This document shows, piece by piece, positions 23,502 to 31,621 of a stretch of DNA of 64,000 nt. A program made the position numbers and the translations under genes. The DNA comes from Vampirovibrio sp041737375. Its GTDB lineage: Bacteria; Cyanobacteriota; Vampirovibrionia; Vampirovibrionales; Vampirovibrionaceae. The stretch's first letter is position 1. Every line of letters begins with the position of its first letter. The notes under the pieces are model-generated. The model was not told where the DNA came from. It worked only from the letters and a program-made list of their open reading frames with translations, and made no database searches. The stretch is from NCBI RefSeq assembly GCF_041737375.1, contig NZ_JBGSRV010000002.1:1-64000 (forward strand). Direction: 5' to 3'.

Positions 23502-24490
23502 CAGCGCTGCCCGCTCCGGTTATTTATCCGCCTCAAGGCATTTTAACCTTGATTAGCAGAGCCTGGACCCTGGTGAGAGTGAACCTGAAGGTAGTTTTAC
23601 TGCTAATGGCGGTTCCGGCCATACTCAACACCCTGTTTCACATCTTGCTCAGTTTATTTTCCAATCAGGCATTCCTAACCCAAGTGGGGGTGGGCGAGCT
23701 GGCCATTCGACTGCTGCTATTGGCAGGCACCTGCGTGCTGATCATTCCCGTTTTTCTGGCCTGGTTAATCAGCTATGGCATGCTATGCCGATTCTTTTAC
23801 CTGTCCTTACTGAGAAATACCACCCCCAGCCTGAAAGAGTGCTTTCAGCACCTTCGGGCAAACGCGCTGCCCTTGATGGGCATGACCGTGCTACTGGGGC
23901 TGATGTTTTTGGGCCTGCTGGTGGTAACGCTGGTTATTTTTTACCTGGGCATGATTTTAGTGGGCTTTACAATGACGGCGCTGATGGCCTCCAGTGGCGG
24001 CGCCACCTCCAAATTAATGATGGGTATTTTCGCACTGGTGGTAGGTTTTGGGGCTTTCGTGCTGCTGGTTAGTTTGGGAACCGTGCAATGGTTTTTATTT
24101 AACTTCCCCATTTTATCCTTGCTCACAAATACGGAGGCACCCAAAAAATTCTGGCGCCATATAGGGGATTCCTATCAACTGCTCTTCAAATCAGTCCCCA
24201 GAGTCTTGCTCTTCAGCATCGGCTTTATGCTGCTTAGCTGGAGTTTTATGGGCGTACTAATGGGTCCGGTGTCTCTGTGGATGGGGGTTGAAATGTCTCG
24301 CACCGGATTAGACAATCACCACAGCGTTCCACTCTATGTTCAATCCATCTGGAATATCTGGAGCAGCCTTGCCAATTGCCTGATCATGCCTTTTCATATC
24401 AGTGCTTTAACCTTATTTTGGTATGATTGCCAAACTCGAGCCGAAGGGCTCGATCTCAAACGATGGCTCAACAAGCTTCAACAGACCTGA
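23498..24490 (+). CDS. Multi-span membrane protein, unknown function
   Basis: The 330-residue protein has six or so hydrophobic segments (about 30-50, 70-95, 125-150, 155-190, 235-260 and 275-305) and few charged residues between them. The organisation resembles membrane domains annotated as DUF975 or glycerophosphoryl diester phosphodiesterase membrane-domain proteins, but I see no diagnostic motif. It is coupled by ATGA to the upstream cysteine-cluster gene. The C-terminus is polar and probably cytoplasmic. Confidence 0.65.
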   Translation: MTALPAPVIYPPQGILTLISRAWTLVRVNLKVVLLLMAVPAILNTLFHILLSLFSNQAFLTQVGVGELAIRLLLLAGTCVLIIPVFLAWLISYGMLCRFFYLSLLRNTTPSLKECFQHLRANALPLMGMTVLLGLMFLGLLVVTLVIFYLGMILVGFTMTALMASSGGATSKLMMGIFALVVGFGAFVLLVSLGTVQWFLFNFPILSLLTNTEAPKKFWRHIGDSYQLLFKSVPRVLLFSIGFMLLSWSFMGVLMGPVSLWMGVEMSRTGLDNHHSVPLYVQSIWNIWSSLANCLIMPFHISALTLFWYDCQTRAEGLDLKRWLNKLQQT

Positions 24491-24579
24491 ACCGGGGAAT
24501 CATACTGAATATCCCCCCTGCCCTATACCTATTCTATGCCGATAGTACCCTTATAAATTTTACAATCAGGACAAACCCT

Positions 24580-24936
24580 ATGACAGACGAAATTAGCAAC
24601 AAGGTCATCAGTATTTTTCAAAAGCATCGCCGGGGCGATCACTTCCACTTTGAGGTGGAAGAGGGTGGAGAAATGATTATCAGCCACGACGGGTTCAACT
24701 ATGTCAGCATCAAACACGACTCTAACGGGCTTAACGATGAAGATTCCCTGAACGAGGTGGGCGAAGCCAAGCATTACGTGGTTAAAATGATGGAACTCCA
24801 TCACGACAGCGGAAACGTCAGGTTAAACAACTACTTTGTACCCGGCAAACGGATTGAAGAGTTCATGCTTAGCCTGAGCCAGCGCCCCGGTAAACTGCTG
24901 GAAATCAAACAGTTTATCCCGGATACGACCGCTTAG
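24580..24936 (+). CDS. Small soluble hypothetical protein
   Basis: The 118-residue acidic protein has alternating strands and helices (ISIFQKHRRGDHFHFEVEEGG, then a beta-rich middle and a C-terminal helix pair) and no membrane segment. I recognise no family. Start 24580 (MTDEISNK) is chosen because the longer frame from 24427 overlaps the upstream gene. Its last 23 bases overlap the 3' end of the convergent gene at 24914, so the two transcripts are complementary at their ends. Confidence 0.55.
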   Translation: MTDEISNKVISIFQKHRRGDHFHFEVEEGGEMIISHDGFNYVSIKHDSNGLNDEDSLNEVGEAKHYVVKMMELHHDSGNVRLNNYFVPGKRIEEFMLSLSQRPGKLLEIKQFIPDTTA

Positions 24937-26380
24937 CCCCGGCGTCTTTTCCAAACGCCACCCCACCACGGGTAGCGGGTTGAGCGGGATAAAACCCCGA
25001 ATTGCCGAAGCCGCCTGCGAACGAGCCCCGGTTCAAACCGCCCAGCGGATAAGAGCCAGTGGCCAAAGAGGGATCAGCGGCGACCCCGCTGAAAGGCAAC
25101 CCGAAAGTGTTCAGCGGAGGCCCACTAAAAGGTACCAGCGACGGACGAGGCTGAGGATTACCGCCCGATCCGGTGAGACTTTGCTGTTTAAAGCGATAAT
25201 TGGTTAAAAACCGGTTTAAAAGGCCTAGCCCCAAGCCGGTAAACACAATGCCACTTGCCAATGGCACAACCACCGTCAGGCTTTTTGCCATAAGACCACG
25301 GCGTATATGCGGTGCCGCTACTGCTTCCATCTCTGGCGTTAAGTTTTGGCTATCCTTGGCGGCTCTCATCAAGGCGGTTTCCGCGATTTGGCGGGTACTC
25401 ATCACCTTGCCCTGAGCATCCAAAGCCTCTTTAAAAAGATGGGGAAAATATTTGACCATGCCCTTTTGAATCAATTCCTGTCCGTACAGAATATAGGCAA
25501 AAACAACCGGCAGTCTCAAGGCCGTTTCCAGTCGTTCATAGCCGTCTCTGGCCGAATCCAGGTAAGGAATGGCGCAAGTAAGCATCATGGCCCCCAACAA
25601 CCCTTTTCGATTGCCCAGGCCGTAGGTCACCTTTTTTTGAGCGTTTTGAGCAAAGCTGAAATCCAGATGCTTGACCACTTGCCCGGAGATTTTTTTCACC
25701 CCCTCGGAGCGATGGCCAAACCGGGCCAACAAAAACGCGCCGCCCAGCAATCCCGCAAAGCCAACGCTAACCTGCTTGATTCGATTTTTAGCTTTCTTCA
25801 CCTGCGGACTGTCTTCTTGCCCATAGCCCGATTGCGGCTGGATTTTACCGGGGGTCAGGTTAATCACATCGCTAAACTTGTCTTTTTTAAAAACTTTAGC
25901 GGTCATCAGGTTTTTACCGTAATTCACCAACGACTCGCCCCACAGGCCAATGCCCCCAATGGTGGACAGAATCACCGCCGCTTTGGTCACCATGGCCTGA
26001 GCGGCCGCCTTTTGATCGCTGGCCTTGCTCAGCACCTCATAAGTTTCAGTCAGCAGTTTTTTATTGAACGCTTTATCGAACGGTCGACGATAAGCGCCAA
26101 ATTTGAAAAATAGATTCGCCAAACCCGGCCCCAAAAACGTGGGCAAGGCATAGGTCATGGCCGATTCCCCAAACTCCAGTAAGCTGGCTTCAGCCCCTTC
26201 GGCCTTGCTTCGGGAAATCAGTATTTTGGGCAACCAGGCGGAACCGGTGTCCTGTAAAAACTTCATGGCGGTTCCCCCACCCTGGCCTTCCTGAAAAGCC
26301 AAGGTTCGATACAGCCTGCTCTGGCTTGCCAGCCTAGCAACGCTGGCACTGAGATTGGAGACTTGGGTCACGCGGTACAC
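24914..26380 (-). CDS. Large membrane protein, lineage family copy A
   Basis: The 488-residue protein shares two strong blocks with the gene at 26562: an N-terminal DTGSAWLPKILISRS segment (about residues 44-58, followed by LEFGES) and a central NYGKNLMTAKVFKKDKFSDV motif (about 170-190). Hydrophobic stretches near 148-165, 205-222, 268-285 and 373-392 suggest several membrane passes. The C-terminal 70 residues are Gly/Pro/Phe/Ser-rich with repeated PFSG. I recognise no known family. The shared motifs suggest a common, conserved function for the pair. A role at the cell surface is possible but unproven. Confidence 0.65.
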   Translation of the reverse strand: MYRVTQVSNLSASVARLASQSRLYRTLAFQEGQGGGTAMKFLQDTGSAWLPKILISRSKAEGAEASLLEFGESAMTYALPTFLGPGLANLFFKFGAYRRPFDKAFNKKLLTETYEVLSKASDQKAAAQAMVTKAAVILSTIGGIGLWGESLVNYGKNLMTAKVFKKDKFSDVINLTPGKIQPQSGYGQEDSPQVKKAKNRIKQVSVGFAGLLGGAFLLARFGHRSEGVKKISGQVVKHLDFSFAQNAQKKVTYGLGNRKGLLGAMMLTCAIPYLDSARDGYERLETALRLPVVFAYILYGQELIQKGMVKYFPHLFKEALDAQGKVMSTRQIAETALMRAAKDSQNLTPEMEAVAAPHIRRGLMAKSLTVVVPLASGIVFTGLGLGLLNRFLTNYRFKQQSLTGSGGNPQPRPSLVPFSGPPLNTFGLPFSGVAADPSLATGSYPLGGLNRGSFAGGFGNSGFYPAQPATRGGVAFGKDAGAKRSYPG

Positions 26381-26525
26381 TCTGGTTCGTCAGTCATATT
26401 AAACCGAGACGGCGTTTTTTGTGTCAGCAAACGGTAAGAACCCTTGCCAACTGCCGAATGTTCAAGGGGTGATGACTCTAAGATGATGAATCTAAAACAA
26501 GGTGAGGAAACAGGGGGAAATCAAA

Positions 26526-26541
26526 CACCCTGAAAAGGGTG
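26526..26541 (-). terminator. Hairpin after copy B gene
   Basis: CACCCT/AGGGTG arms (26526-26531 and 26536-26541) with a GAAA loop lie 21 bp beyond the stop at 26562. A modest T run follows on the minus strand. Confidence 0.45.
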
Positions 26542-26561
26542 CTTCCTTCCACTACCAAACT

Positions 26562-28112
26562 TTATATGAAAGGACGATAACCGGCAAATCGGTTCACCGG
26601 CATGGCCGAATTTTGAAACGGGGATGAATAGTTATAGACCGCCCTTGCCGGATTGACAGTTTGAACCACTTGAACCGGCTTTTGATTACCGAGTGCCGGT
26701 AAAGCGCCCGCCAAAACAGGCGATTCCGCCTTGTTAAATCGGTATTTCGTCCAGAACTGATTTAACAGAGTAACCCCAACGCCGGTTCCCAGAACCCCAA
26801 CCACCATAGGCACCCCAAACAAAACATTTTTGCCGGTAATGGCCCGCTTCAGCTGCTCGTCAGAAGCAACCCTTAAAGCCGCCTCATCCGCTTTGTGAAA
26901 CAAGCCATCCAGAGAGTTGGCCTGAATGGATCGTCCGCTCTGGGCCAGATTTTCTTTGTGAAACGCCTTGTCCACCACATCCGTGAGTCGCATGACCTGA
27001 GACTTGCCACCCGGCCCCACATCCGCAATCATGGCCCCGTGCAAATCGGGCCGGTATTTTTTAATAACGCTTAACATGCCTTTTTCCAGCGCTTGCTGGC
27101 CAAAAGCCAAATACCCCATAATCACCGCCAGCCGGGAAACGGACTCCACCCGCTCCAGCTTATCTCGGGCCGCATCGGCGTAAGCGGGAATAGAACCCAG
27201 CATGTACCAGCGCAACTGGTTAGAAGAAATCGAGAATCCGCCCTTGGTCGAGTCATAATCAAAATGCTTCACCACGGCGGCAAGCGGGTTTTCTGGCACC
27301 TTTTCGCCCAGTTTTTTCCAGTTACTTTTCAGCAATGCCTCTTTAAGGCCCTTGAGTGGCGTTTGCGGAAGCTTATGTCCATAGCGGGCCATGGCCAAAG
27401 AGCCAAGCAGAGTACCCCCCATCAGGCCCAAGGTGGCCAGCGTACGATGAACGGATCGGGTAACCACCTCGCTTTCCTCACCACTTTTCATGGTTCCCTT
27501 GGATAGATTCACCACATCGCTAAACTTGTCTTTTTTAAACACTTTAGCGGTCATCAGGTTTTTGCCGTAGTTAATCAGGTACTCACACCCCAGGCCTACC
27601 GCCACCATGGGCCCTACAATGGTGGCCGCTTTTACCGCCAAAATACGGGGCAGCTCCTTCTTCAATAAAGTTTCACCGGGCTTGGCCGCTAATTCTCTTA
27701 ACTGATGAACCGGCATGGCCAAATGCGCTTTGGACAAATTGCCGTTCAGCGTTTGCTCGGCCTGACGCAGGAAAAAACGATGCATGCCTTTAGCCGCCAC
27801 AGGCACTGAAAAATAGATGACGCCCGATTCCAGAAACTCCAGAAAAGTACTTTCCGAAATCTCAATGAGACTTCGGGACACCACGATTTTGGGCAACCAG
27901 GCCACGGAGGTGTCCCTCAGGAAAGACATCCAGGACAACCCGTTCTGCCCTTCACTGACATGCAGCAAATTGCCCACCGTTCGATCCCAGAAAGGCATTT
28001 TCTGGAGAATCAGGGGAACCCTGGCAGATAGTTGCTTCTCAATAGGGGGCATCATTGGGGGTAATAACTTTCCTGAAGCAATGAGCGGGATAACTACGAA
28101 AAAACCGGCCAC
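26562..28112 (-). CDS. Large membrane protein, lineage family copy B
   Basis: The 516-residue protein matches the gene at 24914 in the blocks DTSVAWLPKIVVSRS and NYGKNLMTAKVFKKDKFSDV and in overall layout: N-terminal LEFLES helix region, hydrophobic segments near 100, 167-185, 228-246 and 425-445, then a polar C-terminus ending FAGYRPFI. Start is uncertain: GTG at 28112, or ATG at 28055/28052 (MMPPIEKQ). It is separated from copy A by 181 bp, so the pair may be separate transcripts. No function can be assigned. Confidence 0.65.
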   Translation of the reverse strand: MAGFFVVIPLIASGKLLPPMMPPIEKQLSARVPLILQKMPFWDRTVGNLLHVSEGQNGLSWMSFLRDTSVAWLPKIVVSRSLIEISESTFLEFLESGVIYFSVPVAAKGMHRFFLRQAEQTLNGNLSKAHLAMPVHQLRELAAKPGETLLKKELPRILAVKAATIVGPMVAVGLGCEYLINYGKNLMTAKVFKKDKFSDVVNLSKGTMKSGEESEVVTRSVHRTLATLGLMGGTLLGSLAMARYGHKLPQTPLKGLKEALLKSNWKKLGEKVPENPLAAVVKHFDYDSTKGGFSISSNQLRWYMLGSIPAYADAARDKLERVESVSRLAVIMGYLAFGQQALEKGMLSVIKKYRPDLHGAMIADVGPGGKSQVMRLTDVVDKAFHKENLAQSGRSIQANSLDGLFHKADEAALRVASDEQLKRAITGKNVLFGVPMVVGVLGTGVGVTLLNQFWTKYRFNKAESPVLAGALPALGNQKPVQVVQTVNPARAVYNYSSPFQNSAMPVNRFAGYRPFI

Positions 28113-28346
28113 TTCTATTTTTTAGGAAGCCCGCCGGTTACTGAATCAATCTTGAGTGTTGATACCTCAAAAACTCAACTGAAAGCAGGCGGCCCATCCA
28201 TAGGCTGCCACCAACAAAATGCAGAGTTATTCTGGATATCAGAGATGAACACGAATATTAGAACTTTCACATTAAGATTTAGGAAAATCTATCATACAAA
28301 AAAAGAAAACCGAAGCACTAAAAATTTGTGCCTCAAACAAAGCAAA

Positions 28347-28374
28347 TCTCCGGCTGTGTTGAAACAACCGGAGA
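28347..28374 (-). terminator. Terminator of the pyrBC unit
   Basis: TCTCCGG/CCGGAGA arms (28347-28353 and 28368-28374) with a nested GTTG/CAAC form a hairpin 17 bp beyond the pyrC stop, with a T-containing tail on the minus strand. The 28113-28391 gap holds nothing else that I can support. Confidence 0.6.
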
Positions 28375-28391
28375 CTTGAGGATTTTAAATG

Positions 28392-29705
28392 CTAAACCGC
28401 CATGGCCGAACGCTTGAGCAAAGACGACTGCTGGTAAAGGCATTGCCCGTTTGCCAGCGTTAGAATAGCTCGCCCTTTCAGGGTTTGCCCCTTGAACGGC
28501 GTATTTCTGGACTTGCTGTGGAACTGAGCCGGATCCACCACCCACGACTGTTCAGGATCAATCACCACCACATCGGCCCTTTCTCCCACTGCCAGCCTGC
28601 CAGAGTGTTTCAATTTGAAAATTTCAGCGGGGCGGGTGGACATCATGGCAATCAAATCCAGCGGATTCAGCTTTTTGGTGTGATAAAAGTGGGTGAGCAT
28701 AATGGATAAAGAAGTTTCCAGCCCAATCACCCCGTTGGGGGCGCAATCAAAAGCCATGGACTTTTCATCCGGGGTATGGGGGGCATGATCGGTGGCAATC
28801 ACGTCAATGGTGCCGTCCATCACCGCCTCAATCAATGCTTTCTGGTCAGCCTCGCCCCGTAAAGGCCCGTTCATCTTGAAATCCGGGTCATAGGCCTGAC
28901 AACAGGCATCCGTCAGGGCCAGATAGTGGGGGGTGGTTTCAGCGGTAATGCGAAGCCCTTCCGCTTTGGCCTTGCGAATCAGGGAGACGCTTTCCTTGCT
29001 TGAAATATGGGCAAAGTGAACCCGGCCCCCCGTAAAGCGGGCCAGTTCAATGTCACGGGCCACCATCACACTTTCAGCCACCGAAGGAATGCCCGGTAAC
29101 CCCAGCAAGGTGGAGTAATAGCCCTCGTGCATGACCCCATTTCCAAACAGGGTGCAATCCTCGGCGTGGCACACAATCGGTACATCAAACATATTGGAAT
29201 ATTCCAGCGCCTTACGCATCATGTTGGCACTGGCAACCGGCCTGCCATCATCAGAAAAGCCAACCGCACCCTGACTCAGGAGGGTTCCAATAGAGGTCAT
29301 TTCTTCCCCTTCCAGGCCACGGGTTACGGCGGCAATGGGGAAAATCTGGATACCCGTGGATTGAGCGGCGTTCAGAATGTACTGAACCATGGGGGTGCTG
29401 TCAATCACCGGAGAGGTGTTGGGCATCACGCACACGGTGGTAAAGCCACCGGCCACCGCAGCGGCGGCGCCCGTTTCGGTGGTTTCCTTATCCGGACTGC
29501 CGGGGTCCCGGAAATGAACGTGAACATCCACCAGCCCTGGTGCCACCCACTGTCCGGCATGCAGCTCAATCACCTCATCGGCCGAGCTGCCCGGAATATC
29601 GGTTTCAATGGCGGCAATAACGTTCCCATCAATGAGCACATCCATGACCGCATCCAGCCCGGAAGCCGGATCAAGGACACGTCCGCCTTTTAACAATTTT
29701 TTCAT
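28392..29705 (-). CDS. pyrC: Dihydroorotase
   Basis: The 437-residue protein is a class I dihydroorotase of the amidohydrolase superfamily, converting carbamoyl aspartate to dihydroorotate in pyrimidine synthesis. Metal-binding and family motifs are VDVHVHFRDPGSPDKETTETG, GGFTTVCVMPNTSP, HAEDC, HFAHISSKESV and ATDHAPHTPDEK (catalytic Asp). The ATG at 29703-29705 overlaps the pyrB stop as ATGA, so the two are translationally coupled. In class I enzymes the dihydroorotase may associate with aspartate carbamoyltransferase, which fits the pairing. Confidence 0.96.
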   Translation of the reverse strand: MKKLLKGGRVLDPASGLDAVMDVLIDGNVIAAIETDIPGSSADEVIELHAGQWVAPGLVDVHVHFRDPGSPDKETTETGAAAAVAGGFTTVCVMPNTSPVIDSTPMVQYILNAAQSTGIQIFPIAAVTRGLEGEEMTSIGTLLSQGAVGFSDDGRPVASANMMRKALEYSNMFDVPIVCHAEDCTLFGNGVMHEGYYSTLLGLPGIPSVAESVMVARDIELARFTGGRVHFAHISSKESVSLIRKAKAEGLRITAETTPHYLALTDACCQAYDPDFKMNGPLRGEADQKALIEAVMDGTIDVIATDHAPHTPDEKSMAFDCAPNGVIGLETSLSIMLTHFYHTKKLNPLDLIAMMSTRPAEIFKLKHSGRLAVGERADVVVIDPEQSWVVDPAQFHSKSRNTPFKGQTLKGRAILTLANGQCLYQQSSLLKRSAMAV

Positions 29706-30739
29706 ACCGCAAGCACTCCTGTCTGCTGGTTCCGCTCACTATAACTGGCTTGAAAACGCTCCAGACCACTGCGCTCAGCAGGGGTACTCAAGCAGAGATA
29801 CAACAGAGACATGCGAATGGCCACCCCACTGGTCACCTGATTGGTAATCAGGGACAGCGCCTTGTTATCGGCCACGTCACTGGCAATTTCCACCCCTCGG
29901 TTCATGGGGCCGGGATGCATAACCAGCACGTTAGGCTTACAAAAACGATCCAGACGATCCTGAGTAATGGAATAAAACCGAATGTACTCTCTCAAGGCTG
30001 GAATTAGCCCCGCCCGCTGACGCTCCAGCTGCATTCTCAGGCACATCACCACATCCGCGTCCCGAAGCGCTTCCTCAATGTCGGTGTGCGCCTTGCAGCC
30101 CAGTGCTTCAATATGCATGGGCAGCAATGTGGAAGGGGCTAACAAATGGACTTCGGCCCCAAACAGCTTGAGCAAATGAATATTGCTGCGAGCCACCCGA
30201 CTGTGCAAAATATCGCCCACAATCACAATTTTTTTGCCGGTTAAATCGTCCATGCGCTCCAGCAGACTGAATAAATCCAGCAGCCCTTGGGTGGGATGGT
30301 CATGATACCCATCTCCCGCGTTCAAAATGCACATGCGGTCCCCAAAGTAATTGACCAACTGCTGGCAAACCCCGGAGCTGGCATGGCGAATCACCACCGC
30401 ATCGGTGCCCATGGCCGCCAAGGTTTCGGCGGTATCAATCAGGGATTCTCCCTTTTTAACCGAAGAGCTGGAAACCGAAAAATTAACGGCGTCCGCGCTT
30501 AGATACTGAGCCGCCAGTTCAAAACTGGTGCGGGTGCGGGTGGAATTTTCATAAAACATATTAACCACCACTTTGCCCCGCAAGGTGGGAATTTTTTTAA
30601 CCGGACGACTCAGGATATGAGAAAAAGAGGTTGCCGTTCGCAGCACCTCTTGCACTTCCTCCAGGGACAAAGAGGCGGAATCAATCACATGTCGACGATT
30701 CCAGAGTCCCTTGGTGGGTAACGGGGAATTTGTGGCCAT
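29702..30739 (-). CDS. pyrB: Aspartate carbamoyltransferase catalytic chain
   Basis: The 345-residue protein joins carbamoyl phosphate and aspartate. It shows YENSTRTRTSFELAA (phosphate site), VIRHASSGVCQQL with the HxSxG-type loop, GDGYHDHPTQGLLDL, GDILHSRVARSN and MHPGPMNRGVEI. The length is slightly above the usual 305-310 because of an N-terminal extension of about 20 residues. A strong Shine-Dalgarno (CAGGAGG) precedes the ATG. No regulatory chain (pyrI) or pyrR gene is near. The stop overlaps the pyrC start. Confidence 0.96.
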   Translation of the reverse strand: MATNSPLPTKGLWNRRHVIDSASLSLEEVQEVLRTATSFSHILSRPVKKIPTLRGKVVVNMFYENSTRTRTSFELAAQYLSADAVNFSVSSSSVKKGESLIDTAETLAAMGTDAVVIRHASSGVCQQLVNYFGDRMCILNAGDGYHDHPTQGLLDLFSLLERMDDLTGKKIVIVGDILHSRVARSNIHLLKLFGAEVHLLAPSTLLPMHIEALGCKAHTDIEEALRDADVVMCLRMQLERQRAGLIPALREYIRFYSITQDRLDRFCKPNVLVMHPGPMNRGVEIASDVADNKALSLITNQVTSGVAIRMSLLYLCLSTPAERSGLERFQASYSERNQQTGVLAV

Positions 30740-30989
30740 AAAAAAACCTCCTGTTATGGGGCGAGGAGGGCGGGGGGTGTATAAAAAGAATAACCTGAGC
30801 GGATTCTGCCGAAACAGAACACAGTGTAGTCCATCAGAGTCGTGACGTTATTAGGCACTTTCGTTGACACCTGTTTGACACCCTTGCTGACCTCGCCGAA
30901 TCAGCATTAAAAGGATACCTTCCTATTGTCTCCGAAAACCTTATTTTGAAAAGGGCACAGCCAGATATTGTTACCCTGCTGCATAGCAA
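30740..30989. other. Non-coding leader region of pyrB
   Basis: The gap between pyrB and the next minus-strand gene contains no credible reading frame. It holds a GC-rich stretch next to the pyrB Shine-Dalgarno (30755-30780) and, on the plus strand, two direct TTGACACC copies near 30864 and 30875. I see no clear PyrR-type attenuator, though the leader could fold. Confidence 0.35.
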
Positions 30990-31022
30990 AAACCCCGATT
31001 ATGCATTGCACAATCGGGGTTT
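30990..31022 (-). terminator. Strong intrinsic terminator
   Basis: An 11-bp stem AAACCCCGATT/AATCGGGGTTT (30990-31000 and 31012-31022) with an 11-nt loop lies 28 bp past the stop of the gene at 31050. T runs follow on the minus strand. Confidence 0.8.
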
Positions 31023-31049
31023 GCTGGCAAAAATGCCGAAGATGGGGGG

Positions 31050-31478
31050 TTAGAAGACCGAATTGTAGGTACGATCCATCTGAAACTCCTCTCTACGTGA
31101 TCCGTTGAACTTACCATCATCGCTGGTGTCTTTTAAGGCGGAGCGACCCTTGTTGATCTCTTTACCAGCAAAAACGCCGCCCACAATCCCACCGACCGCA
31201 CCAATCACGCCGCCCACAGCAGCACCGGCTTTTCCAGCAAAACGGCTACCCACAGCGGCACCCGCAGCAGCACCGCCAGCACCACCAATACCACCGCCCC
31301 ACACGGAACCTCTCACGCTGGATTCTTGCCGGTCCAGCTTGCCGCTTACTTTTTCAAACGGTGTTGCAGGTGAGCTTTCTACAGCGCCTGTTCGTGCCGG
31401 GGTAAAGCCACCCGGCGTGGGCGCAAAACCGGCACCGTAGCCGTAGCCACCGCCGCCCATAAATCCCCCATATGCCAT
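31050..31478 (-). CDS. Glycine-zipper protein
   Basis: The 142-residue protein starts with a Gly/Tyr/Phe-rich segment (MAYGGFMGGGGYGYGAGF), continues with a polar linker, then a long glycine-zipper run (about 62-105, GGIGGAGGAAAGAAVG and GGVIGAVGGIVGGVFAG) that can form two close-packed helices in or on membranes. The C-terminus is polar and ends YNSVF. No signal peptide is clear. Glycine-zipper domains occur in outer-membrane lipoproteins and in membrane-active proteins. A strong terminator follows. Confidence 0.65.
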   Translation of the reverse strand: MAYGGFMGGGGYGYGAGFAPTPGGFTPARTGAVESSPATPFEKVSGKLDRQESSVRGSVWGGGIGGAGGAAAGAAVGSRFAGKAGAAVGGVIGAVGGIVGGVFAGKEINKGRSALKDTSDDGKFNGSRREEFQMDRTYNSVF

Positions 31479-31621
31479 TATATTGTCTCCTGTTCAACGC
31501 ATGTCAATGATTGAGCCTTGGCCCCAGCAACGCACACGTCCCCTACTGAATTGATCTACGACCTAATACCCTGTACAAGCATAAAAACATTGAAGTGGAT
31601 TTTGTTGCTACAGTGAATCAC

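Noticed and set aside
25346..26113. Plus-strand frame of 255 residues opposite the copy A membrane protein
   Set aside because: The minus-strand frame shares strong motifs with its paralogue, so the plus frame is a shadow.
28152..28379. 75-codon plus-strand frame in the gap next to pyrC
   Set aside because: It runs into the pyrBC terminator hairpin and has no domain or Shine-Dalgarno.
30864..30884. Direct TTGACACC repeats as promoter -35 pair
   Set aside because: No plus-strand gene follows within reach and no -10 element stands at the expected distance.
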